Made by a program: the position numbers and the translations under genes. Below the pieces are notes generated by a model. The model had not been told where the DNA came from. It saw only the letters and a program-made list of their open reading frames with translations, and did not search any database. From positions 1 to 59,101 of the forward strand of contig JAINDK010000057.1 in assembly GCA_019931185.1 (NCBI GenBank): a stretch of DNA of 59,101 bases, read 5' to 3'. Source of the DNA: Bryobacter sp. CoA8 C33. Its GTDB lineage: Bacteria > Acidobacteriota > Terriglobia > Bryobacterales > Bryobacteraceae. This document shows positions 16,860-25,507 of the stretch, piece by piece; position 1 is the first letter of the stretch, and every line of letters begins with the position of its first letter.

Positions 16860-17378
16860 TTACTTTTTGAAGAGACTGTCGAAGGCCGCCCGCGCTTCCT
16901 GTGAGTTGCGCGGCCCCTGCGTCTGCTCGATCGGCCGCGACACCGTCTGTCCCCCACCCAATCCCGTCATCCCCGCCGGACGGGCCCCCGGGTTATCCCG
17001 CGCCACCGTCACCCGCTGCTTGAAAAACGTGCACTGGTTCGGCTGGTCTTTCTTGTTAATCCGCTCCGGCACCGGCTTCAGGCACTGAAACCGCGTCGAT
17101 GGCTCAAAATGCGTGCACTGCTTGCAACAGTGCAGCGCCGCACTGCACTTCGGACAGGTCGCGTCAAACTCGATGCCATCCATCAACATCGTCGAACAAT
17201 TCCAGCAGCGCGACGCCGCCACGCTCTGCACCAGCCGCGGCAGCCGCGGTCCGGTTACATCAATCGGGGGCTTCGGCCCCTGATGCCTCGGACGTTCATC
17301 ATGCCGCCCCTGCCCTCCAGGTCCGCCGCGGTCACTATCTTGATAGCCGTGTTGGGAATACTTCCGGTCTCCATCCAT
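16860..17378 (-). CDS. Uncharacterised cysteine-rich zinc-ribbon protein
   Basis: A 172-residue soluble protein. The N-terminal 50 residues are Gly/Arg/His/Pro-rich and probably disordered. The middle holds CWNC (about 60-63), CPKC (about 76-79), CCKQC (about 84-88) and two later cysteines, enough for two zinc sites. The C-terminus is low complexity. ATG 17378 has AAGGAG about ten bases upstream; the frame extends further but without a ribosome site. It is downstream of alpha-glucan phosphorylase on the same strand and convergent with the SIS gene, four bases away. A nucleic-acid or protein-binding role is possible, but no family is recognised. Confidence 0.6.
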   Translation of the reverse strand: MDGDRKYSQHGYQDSDRGGPGGQGRHDERPRHQGPKPPIDVTGPRLPRLVQSVAASRCWNCSTMLMDGIEFDATCPKCSAALHCCKQCTHFEPSTRFQCLKPVPERINKKDQPNQCTFFKQRVTVARDNPGARPAGMTGLGGGQTVSRPIEQTQGPRNSQEARAAFDSLFKK

Positions 17379-17472
17379 GCGGTCTGTTACTCCTTGACAA
17401 TAACGAAACAATTGTCGTGACTCATCGTGCTACTGAGCGTGATTCGACTGAGACGAATGTCTGTCTCAAAAG

Positions 17473-17490
17473 CGCTTTGCTCCCAAAGCG
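17473..17490 (-). terminator. Hairpin downstream of alpha-glucan phosphorylase
   Basis: CGCTTTG (17473-17479) and CAAAGCG (17484-17490) form a perfect 7-bp stem with a 4-base loop. Read on the minus strand the stem is followed by CTTTTG, a short T-tract, so it may be a weak terminator for the glycan phosphorylase ending at 17581. The rest of 17379-17580 shows no gene. Confidence 0.4.
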
Positions 17491-17580
17491 GGTGATGGCC
17501 ATTCCAGTGCCATCTTCCACACGAAGCGCTGATTCTCCTCTTGTCTATCACAGAACTCGACAAGATACCAGCGAATTGTT

Positions 17581-20124
17581 TTATCCCCAGCGGATCAACG
17601 AACCGCAGGGCCGGGCTAACGGATCCGTAAAGTGATTCGGACTGATCCGCAGTCCATAACCAAGCCGCCCCGTCTGCCGCGGCCTGTATTCACAAGTATA
17701 GACGCAAGCCGTCCCCTTTCGTTCCCCGGCCACGAGAGGAATCACTTCACTGCCCGCCAGCGCCCCTCCCGGTGAAACTGCGCCCACCAGCGCCTCCACC
17801 CGCACATCGTCCGGCTCCAGCCCCGCTAACTCCACCGTCACCCGCAGGCTCAGCCTCTCTCCGCTGATCAGCAGCCCTTGCGGCTTCGGCCCCATATCGG
17901 CGAAGCCGACACGCTCCCATGCCGCCTCCACCTTCTGCGCCCAAGCTGCCTTCCGCCGCGAGTAAGCATAATCATGCTCCCGGTGTTGACGCGAGGCCGC
18001 GTAGGCCGGCTCATACAGACGATGCATATACTCACGTATCATCCGCTGCGCATTGAATTGCGGACTGATCTTGCGAATACAATTCTTCACCCGCTCCAAC
18101 CACTCAAGCGGCAGCCCATCTTCCCCACGCTGAAAATACATCGGCAGAATCTCGTTCTCGAGAATCGAATAAATCCCCGATGCATGAAACTCATCCTGGC
18201 CCGGCTCGTAAATGTCCCGGTCCCCCAACGCAAACCCAAGATCCGCCTCATAGGCTTCATCCCACCAGCCATCCAAGATACTCAGATTCGGCACGCCGTT
18301 GATCGCCGCCTTCATCCCGCTCGTGCCGCAAGCCTCCTCCCCGCGCCGCGGATTGTTCAGCCACAGATCCACACCCTGCACCATCTCGCGCGCCACCTGC
18401 AGGCTGTAGTCCTCGACAAATACCAGATGCTGGGCCAGTTCCGGATCCCGCGAAAGCTGCACGATCTCACGAATCAGCGTCTTGCCCGGATGATCCTTCG
18501 GATGCGCTTTTCCAGCAATGATGATCTGTACCGGCCGGTTGCGGTCGTTCAACAACTTCTTCAACCGCGCTACGTCGCGGAAGATCAGTGTCGCCCGCTT
18601 ATACGTCGCAAAACGCCGCGCGAATCCGATCGTGAACGCGTCCGGATCGAGTACCTGCTCCAGCCTCCGCGTCTCCGCCACGCTCGCATTACGCCGCTCG
18701 GCCGCCTTCACCGACCGCTCCCGCACAAACTGGATCAATTGCCGCTTCTGTTTCCGGTGTACTTCCCATAATTCCCGCGCCGGTATGTCAGCCACGTCGT
18801 CCCAGAGCCTCGGGTCCGTGTACCGCTCCCGCCAGTCCGGCTGCAGATAGTGGTCGTACAGCATGGCCAGTTCGCCATAGAGCATCGTCGGCAAATGGAT
18901 TCCGTTCGTCACCGAAGTTATCGGCACTTCTTCCACCGGCAATCCCGGCCATAAATCGGCCCACATCTCCCGTGATACATCCCCATGCAACAGCGACACC
19001 GCATTCCGGTAAGACGATGCCTTCATCGCCAGTATCGCCATCGAGTAACGCTCACTGTTATCGGAAGGATTCCGCCGCCCGAGTGCAAACAATTGATCGA
19101 TCGGAATTCCCGCTTCGTGACAATAAGCGTTGAGATACTCGTACACCAAGCCGCCGTCAAATAAATCAATCCCCGCCGGTACGCTTGTGTGTGTCGTGAA
19201 GATGTTACTCGCCCGCGCCGTCTCGAATGCCTCGCTGAAACTCAGCCCCTGCTCCGCCATCAGCAATCGCGTCCGCTCCAGCGGCATGAAGGCGGAATGC
19301 CCCTCATTCATGTGAAACACGTTCGGCTTCAGTCCCATCGCCCACAACGCCCTCAACCCGCCAATTCCCAATACGATTTCTTGTCGTATGCGCGTATGCG
19401 CATCTCCGCCGTATAACTGATCTGTTATATCTCGGTAGTCTGCCGCTCCATTCTCGGCAATGTTGGTATCCATCAGGTAAAGCTTCACCCGGCCTACCAT
19501 CATCTGCCATACCTTGATCCAAACTTCTCCCCCAGGCATCCGCACGCTCACCTTCAGCTCCGTGCCATCCTCCCGCAATACCGGCAAAACCGGCAACTGA
19601 TAAAAGTCATTTACCGGCGTCCGCTCCTGCTGCCAGCCATCAGAATTCAGCGACTGCTGGAAATAGCCTTTCTGGTACAGCAAACCTACCCCCACTAGCG
19701 GATAATTCTCATCGCTCGAGGATTTCATGTGGTCCCCGCTCAACACACCCAACCCGCCCGAATAGATCGGCATGCACTCCGCAAGTCCATATTCCATCGA
19801 GAAATACGCGATCAAACGATCATCCTCATAAGCCGGCTGCGCCTGCATGTAGCTGTCAAACCGTTCACACGCCCTCCGGTACACCGCCAGATACCGCGCA
19901 TCCGCCGCCGCCCGCTCCAATACCTCCGGCTTCAGGCGGCTGAGCATCAACACAGGATTGTGCGTCTCCCGCCACATCACCGGATCCAAGCGCCGGAACA
20001 ACGCTCGCAATTGGTGATCCCAACTCCACAAAACGTTCGTCGCGATTTCTGGCAGCCGGCTTAACGCTGCCGGCAACGATGGCTTGACCACGAATTCAGA
20101 AATCGGCTGGATTTGGAATGGCAT
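17581..20124 (-). CDS. glgP: Alpha-glucan phosphorylase (GT35 family)
   Basis: An 847-residue enzyme that releases glucose 1-phosphate from glycogen or maltodextrin. The N-terminal DUF3417 segment (about 12-120, with NVLWSWDHQLRALFRRLDP) marks the bacterial/archaeal alpha-glucan phosphorylase subfamily rather than classical GlgP. NEGHSAF and FTTHTSVPAG lie in the substrate-binding core. The PLP region is EEACGTSGMKAAINGVPN (about 602-619), with Lys as the Schiff-base residue. The C-terminal 100 residues form an added beta domain. The region before the ATG carries a perfect inverted repeat (20136-20153). It is divergent from the Rrf2 regulator. Confidence 0.93.
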   Translation of the reverse strand: MPFQIQPISEFVVKPSLPAALSRLPEIATNVLWSWDHQLRALFRRLDPVMWRETHNPVLMLSRLKPEVLERAAADARYLAVYRRACERFDSYMQAQPAYEDDRLIAYFSMEYGLAECMPIYSGGLGVLSGDHMKSSSDENYPLVGVGLLYQKGYFQQSLNSDGWQQERTPVNDFYQLPVLPVLREDGTELKVSVRMPGGEVWIKVWQMMVGRVKLYLMDTNIAENGAADYRDITDQLYGGDAHTRIRQEIVLGIGGLRALWAMGLKPNVFHMNEGHSAFMPLERTRLLMAEQGLSFSEAFETARASNIFTTHTSVPAGIDLFDGGLVYEYLNAYCHEAGIPIDQLFALGRRNPSDNSERYSMAILAMKASSYRNAVSLLHGDVSREMWADLWPGLPVEEVPITSVTNGIHLPTMLYGELAMLYDHYLQPDWRERYTDPRLWDDVADIPARELWEVHRKQKRQLIQFVRERSVKAAERRNASVAETRRLEQVLDPDAFTIGFARRFATYKRATLIFRDVARLKKLLNDRNRPVQIIIAGKAHPKDHPGKTLIREIVQLSRDPELAQHLVFVEDYSLQVAREMVQGVDLWLNNPRRGEEACGTSGMKAAINGVPNLSILDGWWDEAYEADLGFALGDRDIYEPGQDEFHASGIYSILENEILPMYFQRGEDGLPLEWLERVKNCIRKISPQFNAQRMIREYMHRLYEPAYAASRQHREHDYAYSRRKAAWAQKVEAAWERVGFADMGPKPQGLLISGERLSLRVTVELAGLEPDDVRVEALVGAVSPGGALAGSEVIPLVAGERKGTACVYTCEYRPRQTGRLGYGLRISPNHFTDPLARPCGSLIRWG

Positions 20125-20135
20125 ATTTTTTATCT

Positions 20136-20153
20136 TCGGTTAAAGTGAACCGA
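20136..20153 (-). promoter_or_regulatory. Inverted repeat in the glycan phosphorylase leader
   Basis: TCGGTT-N6-AACCGA is a perfect 6-bp inverted repeat, 12 to 29 bases upstream of the phosphorylase ATG. On the minus strand TTGATC-17-GATAAA spans it as a possible promoter, so a repressor bound here would block RNA polymerase. The regulator is unknown. The AT-rich stretch 20154-20221 separates it from the Rrf2 promoter side. Confidence 0.35.
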
Positions 20154-20221
20154 TCAACAGTGAAATGGTATTAGTAATTTTTATCCAACTGCATTATCTA
20201 ATCTTAATATGTACGCCACGA

Positions 20222-20239
20222 TTAACACGTCCACGTTAA
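20222..20239 (+). promoter_or_regulatory. Candidate Rrf2 operator upstream of its own gene
   Basis: TTAAC-N8-GTTAA is a perfect 5-bp inverted repeat ending 10 bases before the Rrf2 start codon. A TAATAT box at 20205-20210 could be the -10 element, placing the repeat at the transcription start. Position and symmetry suggest autoregulation. Confidence 0.35.
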
Positions 20240-20249
20240 ACTACGGGGT

Positions 20250-20750
20250 ATGAAGCTAAGCGCACAGGAGGAGTACGGTTTACGCTGTCTTCTGCAGATG
20301 GCTAGCCGAGGTGATTCAGCTAGCCTCAGTATACCGGAGATCAGCAAAGCCGAAGGCCTCTCCATTCCGAACGTGGCCAAACTGATGCGCTTGCTGCGCA
20401 TCGCCGGTTTTGTCAAAAGCGTTCGCGGTCAGTCTGGAGGCTATACCCTCGCCAAGCCCGCCGCCTTGATCCTGGTCGGCGAAGTCCTGGAGGCCCTCGG
20501 CGGAAAACTGTTCTCTGAACGATTTTGCGGTCGCCACTCCGGCCTCGAATCAGTTTGTGTCCACAATACCGACTGCAGTATGCGTGCTCTTTGGCTCGCC
20601 CTCCAGCACATGGTGGGAAAAGTTCTCTTTCGTACCACCCTATCGGACTTGTTGCTTCAGGAGGGGGCCATGCAAAAAATTCTCGAATCCCGTCATGGCG
20701 GCCTGATCCTTCCTGAACCTGCTCCCATGAATCCGGTTACGAACGGCTAA
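20250..20750 (+). CDS. Rrf2-family transcriptional regulator, probably iron-sulfur
   Basis: A 166-residue regulator with the winged helix at 1-75 (KLSAQEEYGLRCLLQMA, recognition helix SIPNVAKLMRLLRIAGFV, wing SVRGQSGGYTLAKP). Three cysteines at 93, 103 and 109 sit where IscR/NsrR bind a cluster. The C-x9-C-x5-C spacing is wider than the usual C-x5-C-x5-C of IscR. The protein probably senses Fe-S status, oxygen or NO. The divergent glycan phosphorylase and the downstream HlyD-like gene are possible targets; no suf or isc genes are in the window. Confidence 0.88.
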   Translation: MKLSAQEEYGLRCLLQMASRGDSASLSIPEISKAEGLSIPNVAKLMRLLRIAGFVKSVRGQSGGYTLAKPAALILVGEVLEALGGKLFSERFCGRHSGLESVCVHNTDCSMRALWLALQHMVGKVLFRTTLSDLLLQEGAMQKILESRHGGLILPEPAPMNPVTNG

Positions 20751-20780
20751 TCCGCTTCTGCGGCACAATGAGGGCTGAGC

Positions 20781-21842
20781 ATGAATCCGCCCCGATTGAC
20801 CGGCTCCCCCCTCGGACGATTTCTTTCCTCCCGCTGGCTGCTCTACGGACCGGTCCTCCTCGTTGCGTCCCTGATTGGCGCTGCCGTCTGGTACGGCTGG
20901 CGCCACTATCGTTCGGCTCCCCCTCCCTCAGCATCTTCTCCACCCCCTCCCCTAGATCCCTTGCAGTCCTCTTGGACCGGTAAGATCCGCGCCCAAAAGA
21001 CCGTCCTCATCCCCGCCCCGATCGATGGCACGCTCGAATCGATTGAAGTCCTCGATGGCGAAGAAGTCTACGAAGGCCAGCTACTCGGCCGCATCCAGAA
21101 CACCAGCCTTGAGGCCAACCGCCAGCGCGCCCTCGAAGACCTCGAACGGGCCAAGACCCGCGCCGCTGACCTCGAAAGCCAATTGCTCGCCGCCCGGCTT
21201 GAATCGAGCCGCTCCAGCGCCGAGCTGGCCCGCCTCCGCTCCGAACACGAACTGGGCGCCCGTCAATTCGAACGCCTGCGAAAACTCTTCGCCGAAGGCG
21301 CCGCCGCGCGCCGCTCTTTTGAGGCCGCCGAATCCTCCTTCCGCAAGCTAAGCGCCGACTTGAAAGACGCCGAGGAGGCATCCCGCGCCGCCTCAGCCCG
21401 CGCCCAGAGCCTGCAAACCTCCCTCGATCAGGCCAAACAAACCCTCGCTGACAAAACCGCCGAACTCGAAGACGCCGAGGCCGAACAACTCACCGGCGAA
21501 GTCAAGGCCCCCGTCGCCGGCCTCCTCATCGGCCACCGCAAAAACGCCGCCGAGGAAGTCACCCGCGATATCGAGGATCTATTCGAAATCGCCACCGAGC
21601 TCTCCGCCATGGAGGTCGCTGCCGGGATCCCCCCCGCCCTTGCCGCCCGGCTCAAGCCCGGCGCCTCCGCCCTCGTTCAGATCGCCGAAGCCGGCCCGAC
21701 CCCCCTCAACGGAAAAATCCGCGCCATCGAGATGGACACCGCCATCGTCGAATTCCTCAATCCCAGTCCCGCCATCCGTCCCGGCATGACCGCTCAGGTC
21801 CGCTTTCTCAACGAGCCCGTTCCCCAACTTGGCATACGCTGA
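20781..21842 (+). CDS. HlyD/MacA-like membrane fusion (periplasmic adaptor) protein
   Basis: A 353-residue protein with one N-terminal membrane segment (about 22-44) and a Pro-rich linker. A lipoyl-like half follows (VLIPAPIDGTLESIEVLDGE, about 74-93), then a long coiled coil (about 112-235, rich in Ala/Glu/Arg/Leu), the second lipoyl half (GEVKAPVAGLLIG) and a beta-barrel. This is the adaptor architecture of tripartite exporters. No inner-membrane pump or outer-membrane channel is adjacent; the nearest pump without an adaptor is the MacB-like pair at 8243-10019. It lies 30 bases after the Rrf2 gene and its end is five bases from the fumarase start. Confidence 0.82.
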   Translation: MNPPRLTGSPLGRFLSSRWLLYGPVLLVASLIGAAVWYGWRHYRSAPPPSASSPPPPLDPLQSSWTGKIRAQKTVLIPAPIDGTLESIEVLDGEEVYEGQLLGRIQNTSLEANRQRALEDLERAKTRAADLESQLLAARLESSRSSAELARLRSEHELGARQFERLRKLFAEGAAARRSFEAAESSFRKLSADLKDAEEASRAASARAQSLQTSLDQAKQTLADKTAELEDAEAEQLTGEVKAPVAGLLIGHRKNAAEEVTRDIEDLFEIATELSAMEVAAGIPPALAARLKPGASALVQIAEAGPTPLNGKIRAIEMDTAIVEFLNPSPAIRPGMTAQVRFLNEPVPQLGIR

Positions 21843-21846
21843 AGAT

Positions 21847-23364
21847 ATGGACTTCCTCGCCGGCTCTCTCGTCGAGCTGATTACTCAAACCTCCGTCAAT
21901 CTCCCCCCCGATGTGCGCGCCGCCATGGGCCAGACCCTGGCCGCCGAGACCCCCAACACCCAAAGCGCCCAAGCCCTTAACATCATCGCCGCCAACATCG
22001 ACATGGCCGCCGAGGACGAAGGCCCTATCTGCCAGGACACCGGCATGCCCACCTTCCTCGTTCACACCCCCGTCGGCGTCAATCAAATCCATTTGCGCAA
22101 AGCCATCCAGACCGCCGTTGCCGAAGCCACCCGCCGCGGCAAATTGCGCCCCAATTCCGTCGACTCCATCACCGGCAAAAACTCAGGCGACAATCTCGGC
22201 CACGAAACCCCCGTCATCCACTTCGAGCAATGGGAAGAGGACGACATCGAAATCAAACTCCTGCTCAAGGGCGGCGGCTGCGAAAACAAAAACATCCAGT
22301 ACTCCCTGCCCACCACGCTCGACCACCTGGGCAAAGCCGGCCGTGACCTCGAAGGTGTGCGCAAGTGCCTCCTCCACGCCGTCTGGCAGGCCCAGGGCCA
22401 AGGCTGCGCACCTGGCGCTATCGGTGTTTGCATCGGCTCAGACCGCGCCCACGGCTACTGGCTCGCCAAGGAACAACTCTTCCGCACCCTCGATGACACC
22501 AACCCCGACCCCGTCCTCGCCCAGCTCGAAGTTGAGGTCATGGAACAGGCCAACCACATCTCCATCGGCGCCATGGGCTTCGGCGGCAAGGCAAGTCTCA
22601 TCGGCTGCAAAATCGTCGCCGCCAACCGGCTCCCCGCCAGTTTCTTCGTCAGTGTCGCCTATGATTGCTGGGCCTTCCGCCGCCTCGGTGTTCGCCTCGA
22701 TGCCTCCTCCGGCGCCATCAAACAGTGGCTCTACCGCGACCCCGCGCGCCCTGTCGAAAAAATGGCCACTTCCTCCGGCTTCCCCCTCACGGGCCGCGAA
22801 GTCGTCCTCACCGCCCCCATTACGGAAGCCCAGGTGCGGGCCCTCCAGGTCGGCGACGTCGTCCTCATCCGCGGCCGCGTCTACACCGGTCGCGACGCCG
22901 TGCATGCCCACCTCATGCATACCCCGCCCCCCGTCGACCTCAACGGCCAGATCATCTACCACTGCGGTCCCGTTATGCTCAAGAGCGGCGAAACTTGGTC
23001 TGTCAAGGCCGCCGGGCCCACCACCTCGAGCCGCGAAGAACCCTACCAGGCCACCATCATCGAAAAGTATGGCGTCCGCGCCGTCATCGGCAAAGGCGGG
23101 ATGGGTCCGAAAACCAGCGCCGCCCTCAAACAGTTCGGCGCCGTCTACCTCAATGGCATCGGCGGCGCCGCCCAGTTCTATGCCCGCACCGTCAAGCGTG
23201 TCGCCGGCGTCGACCTCATGGAATTCGGCATCCCCGAAGCCATGTGGCATCTCGATGTCGAGGACTTTGCCGCCATCGTCACCATGGATGCCCACGGCAA
23301 CTCCCTGCACAAGGATGTCGAGGAAGCTACCGCAAAAGAACTCGCCGCCCTCGCCGAGGCCTAA
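21847..23364 (+). CDS. Class I (iron-sulfur) fumarate hydratase, fused alpha-beta
   Basis: A 505-residue 4Fe-4S hydratase converting fumarate and malate in the citric acid cycle. The alpha part has CQDTG (Cys62), QGCAPGAIG (Cys187) and AYDCWAFRR (Cys274), the likely cluster ligands by comparison with FumA. The beta part (about 330-505) carries GKGGMGPKTSAALKQFGAVY and VDLMEFGIPEAMW. The single chain joins what are two subunits in some bacteria. ATG 21847 is chosen; a TTG at 21829 lies within the previous gene. Oxygen-sensitive enzyme; an adjacent Rrf2 sensor may be relevant. Tartrate dehydratase is a less likely alternative. Confidence 0.92.
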   Translation: MDFLAGSLVELITQTSVNLPPDVRAAMGQTLAAETPNTQSAQALNIIAANIDMAAEDEGPICQDTGMPTFLVHTPVGVNQIHLRKAIQTAVAEATRRGKLRPNSVDSITGKNSGDNLGHETPVIHFEQWEEDDIEIKLLLKGGGCENKNIQYSLPTTLDHLGKAGRDLEGVRKCLLHAVWQAQGQGCAPGAIGVCIGSDRAHGYWLAKEQLFRTLDDTNPDPVLAQLEVEVMEQANHISIGAMGFGGKASLIGCKIVAANRLPASFFVSVAYDCWAFRRLGVRLDASSGAIKQWLYRDPARPVEKMATSSGFPLTGREVVLTAPITEAQVRALQVGDVVLIRGRVYTGRDAVHAHLMHTPPPVDLNGQIIYHCGPVMLKSGETWSVKAAGPTTSSREEPYQATIIEKYGVRAVIGKGGMGPKTSAALKQFGAVYLNGIGGAAQFYARTVKRVAGVDLMEFGIPEAMWHLDVEDFAAIVTMDAHGNSLHKDVEEATAKELAALAEA

Positions 23365-24347
23365 TCTTTCTTCTTCTTGGGCGGCGCCTCCACGGGCTTA
23401 TCCCCAAAGCTGATTTCCGATTCCGTCGTCGAAATCGTCGACTCCGTGGCGAACTTCCGGTAGTTCTTGTAAGCAATCTCGTTGCGCGTGCACTTCGTCG
23501 TGTAGCGGAAACACGCAATGTTTTCGCTCTTCACCGGCAACAGGTATTTCGTTCCGGCAATTGTCACCCACCCATACTCCGTCATCTGCTCCACCCAGTC
23601 GATGTCATAATCGCTCGGCAGCCGCAGCGCCTGCATCTCCGTCCGCATCACCCGCCCCGTCTTCGGGTCCACCCAAATCACGCCTTTGTAGGCCGGCTTC
23701 ACCGGCTTGCCATAACGAATCGTCCAGTGCGAATTCGCCTTCTCCACCGTAAAGTCGTACATCACCGTATCCAGCCCCGCAATCGCGTCATTGCCCTTCG
23801 GCTTGAAGCTCGCATTCGTCGTCGGCGACAGGATATCCATCAATGTCGTACCCCAATCCCCCGTCGACCAACTCCCCGTATCCTCCGGCGTACCGTTCTT
23901 CAAAGCCTTCCCATTAATGCGAACGTTGCGGTAATCCTCCGCTCCATTCACATACATCAGGTCCACTTCCACCAGATCTTCCTTCTTCCACTTCGGCGGC
24001 TTCGCCTCGCTGCGGAACCGCGTCACCACCTGGTCACAGACAAAGTTCGGCAAGCTCTGGTCGTAGTCAGCCGAAGCCTCTCGCGCCATCGTGATCAACG
24101 CATCGTCCGATCCAGCCCGCGGCACGCTGGCCGAGATGTCAAATGCCGGCTTCTTCAACTCCGCGTCGGACGGCCCCTCCGGCGCGGGCAAAGGCGTAAT
24201 GATTCTCGGCCCACCCCCCGCCGCCGGCGCTTTCCGCGGCGCATTTCCCCCGCGCTTCACCACCGGCGGTCCCGGGTCTTCCGGATCCACAGGCGCCGGC
24301 GTCTGCGCTTGCGCCAATATCAGTAAGGCTATGGTTAGCATTTCCAT
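23361..24347 (-). CDS. Secreted acidobacterial protein of unknown function
   Basis: A 328-residue protein with a short signal peptide (MLTIALLILAQAQ) and a Pro/Gly-rich linker (about 17-70). A beta-rich domain follows, carrying the SLPNFVCDQVVTRF signature (about 99-112) that recurs in many secreted Acidobacteria proteins. Later features are GVIWVDPKTGRVMRTEMQA and a Lys-rich tail. The fold may be outer-membrane-lipoprotein-like (LolA-type half barrel), but this is a guess. It converges with fumarase, sharing four bases (CTAA) at the stops. Confidence 0.7.
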   Translation of the reverse strand: MEMLTIALLILAQAQTPAPVDPEDPGPPVVKRGGNAPRKAPAAGGGPRIITPLPAPEGPSDAELKKPAFDISASVPRAGSDDALITMAREASADYDQSLPNFVCDQVVTRFRSEAKPPKWKKEDLVEVDLMYVNGAEDYRNVRINGKALKNGTPEDTGSWSTGDWGTTLMDILSPTTNASFKPKGNDAIAGLDTVMYDFTVEKANSHWTIRYGKPVKPAYKGVIWVDPKTGRVMRTEMQALRLPSDYDIDWVEQMTEYGWVTIAGTKYLLPVKSENIACFRYTTKCTRNEIAYKNYRKFATESTISTTESEISFGDKPVEAPPKKKKD

Positions 24348-24409
24348 CCTGTGGGACGTCTTCCGTTCCCCTCTCGATTCATGCTAATCTAACCTTTGTC
24401 GCTGAATAC

Positions 24410-24485
<76 letters not shown>

Positions 24486-24660
24486 CCCCAAACCCAACAA
24501 AAATCTGCCCTTACCCCCTTCCGGCCCCTTCTGCTCCGACTTGATTTGTGTGCCTCCCGTGTGCGTCGGCGATCTTCCCTGCCGCCTCCACCACAAACTC
24601 CATCACGCCACCGGCCCCCGCAGCGGCCGCGCACCTCCCCCCTTTGACTCTCAGATCAAG

Positions 24661-24671
24661 TGGTGCCACCA
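24661..24671 (+). promoter_or_regulatory. FadR-type GntR operator in the leader of its own gene
   Basis: TGGTGCCACCA matches the FadR-subfamily operator consensus TNGTNNNACNA with a perfect 4-bp inverted repeat. It lies 41 bases upstream of the GntR start, downstream of a TTGACT -35-like box at 24644-24649. It could allow autorepression and control of the whole PSD1/DUF1501 operon. Confidence 0.55.
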
Positions 24672-24711
24672 TTTAACTAGACCGTTTTGTAGACGCCAGG
24701 AGACCTCGCCC

Positions 24712-25497
24712 ATGCCCTCCGCCACTCCCATCGAACGCCGCAAACGCTCCCCAGCGGCCTCGAAGTCACGCTCACCACGCCTCGCCCAAACCCTCCCCCT
24801 CGAATATCGCAATGACGATGTCACCTCCAAGCTCATCGGTCAATTCCGCGACATGATCGCCGACCGCACTCTCCTGCCCGGCACCCGCCTCCCCGCCGAA
24901 CGCGATCTCGCCCGCAGCTTCTCCGTCAGCCGCAACTCCCTGCGCCAGGCTCTCAAAGTCCTCGAGATCATGGGCGTCGTTCGCCAAAAAATGGGCTCCG
25001 GCACTTACTTATCCGAGGACGCTTCCTCCATCCTCACCGAGGCCTTCCGCTTCCTCCTCCTCATGGACTCGATCTCTCACGAAGAGCTCTATCTGACCCG
25101 CCTCATGATGGAACCCGAATTGGCCGCCCGCGCCGCCGAAAACGCCACTCTCGAGCACTTGCGCCAAATCTCCCGCGCCATCGAGTCGATGAAGGCGGCC
25201 GGCAATCATTTCCAGCGCGTCATCGAAGCCGATGTCGAGTTCCACAACCGCATCTTCGAGGCCGCCGGCAGCCGCGTCTGCCAGGCCGTCTTCACCGTCC
25301 TGCACCGCGCTCTGCTGCAAAGCCTCGCCATCACCTCGCGCGAAGTCAACGTCTCGCACACCCTGCGCTTCCACCAGCAAATCTACCAGGCTATCTTCGA
25401 CCGCACCCCGGAGCGCGCCCGCCAACTCATGCGTGAACACATCGAGGATGCCCACGCCGTCATGCGCACTACCCAAACCAAAGCGCGAGTTTCCTGA
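24712..25497 (+). CDS. GntR-family (FadR subfamily, FCD domain) regulator
   Basis: A 261-residue regulator with a basic N-terminal tail (about 1-30, RRKRSPAASKSRSP). The winged helix is at about 35-105 (LPGTRLPAERDLARSFSVSR, then LRQALKVLEIMGVV and GSGTYL). The all-helical FCD ligand domain (about 115-250) has Asp/His residues (EADVEFHNRIFEAA, HTLRFHQQIYQAI, REHIEDAH) that usually hold a metal and a carboxylate effector. ATG 24712 has AGGAG nine bases upstream; a longer frame from 24541 lacks a ribosome site. It lies 10 bases before the first PSD1 gene and is probably its specific regulator, responding to a sugar acid or similar product. Confidence 0.9.
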   Translation: MPSATPIERRKRSPAASKSRSPRLAQTLPLEYRNDDVTSKLIGQFRDMIADRTLLPGTRLPAERDLARSFSVSRNSLRQALKVLEIMGVVRQKMGSGTYLSEDASSILTEAFRFLLLMDSISHEELYLTRLMMEPELAARAAENATLEHLRQISRAIESMKAAGNHFQRVIEADVEFHNRIFEAAGSRVCQAVFTVLHRALLQSLAITSREVNVSHTLRFHQQIYQAIFDRTPERARQLMREHIEDAHAVMRTTQTKARVS

Positions 25498-25507
25498 GGA
25501 GACACAA

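Noticed and set aside
20781-21842. Assigning the HlyD-like adaptor to the MacB-like pair at 8243-10019
   Set aside because: They are 10 kb apart on opposite strands; a functional link is possible but the sequence does not show it.
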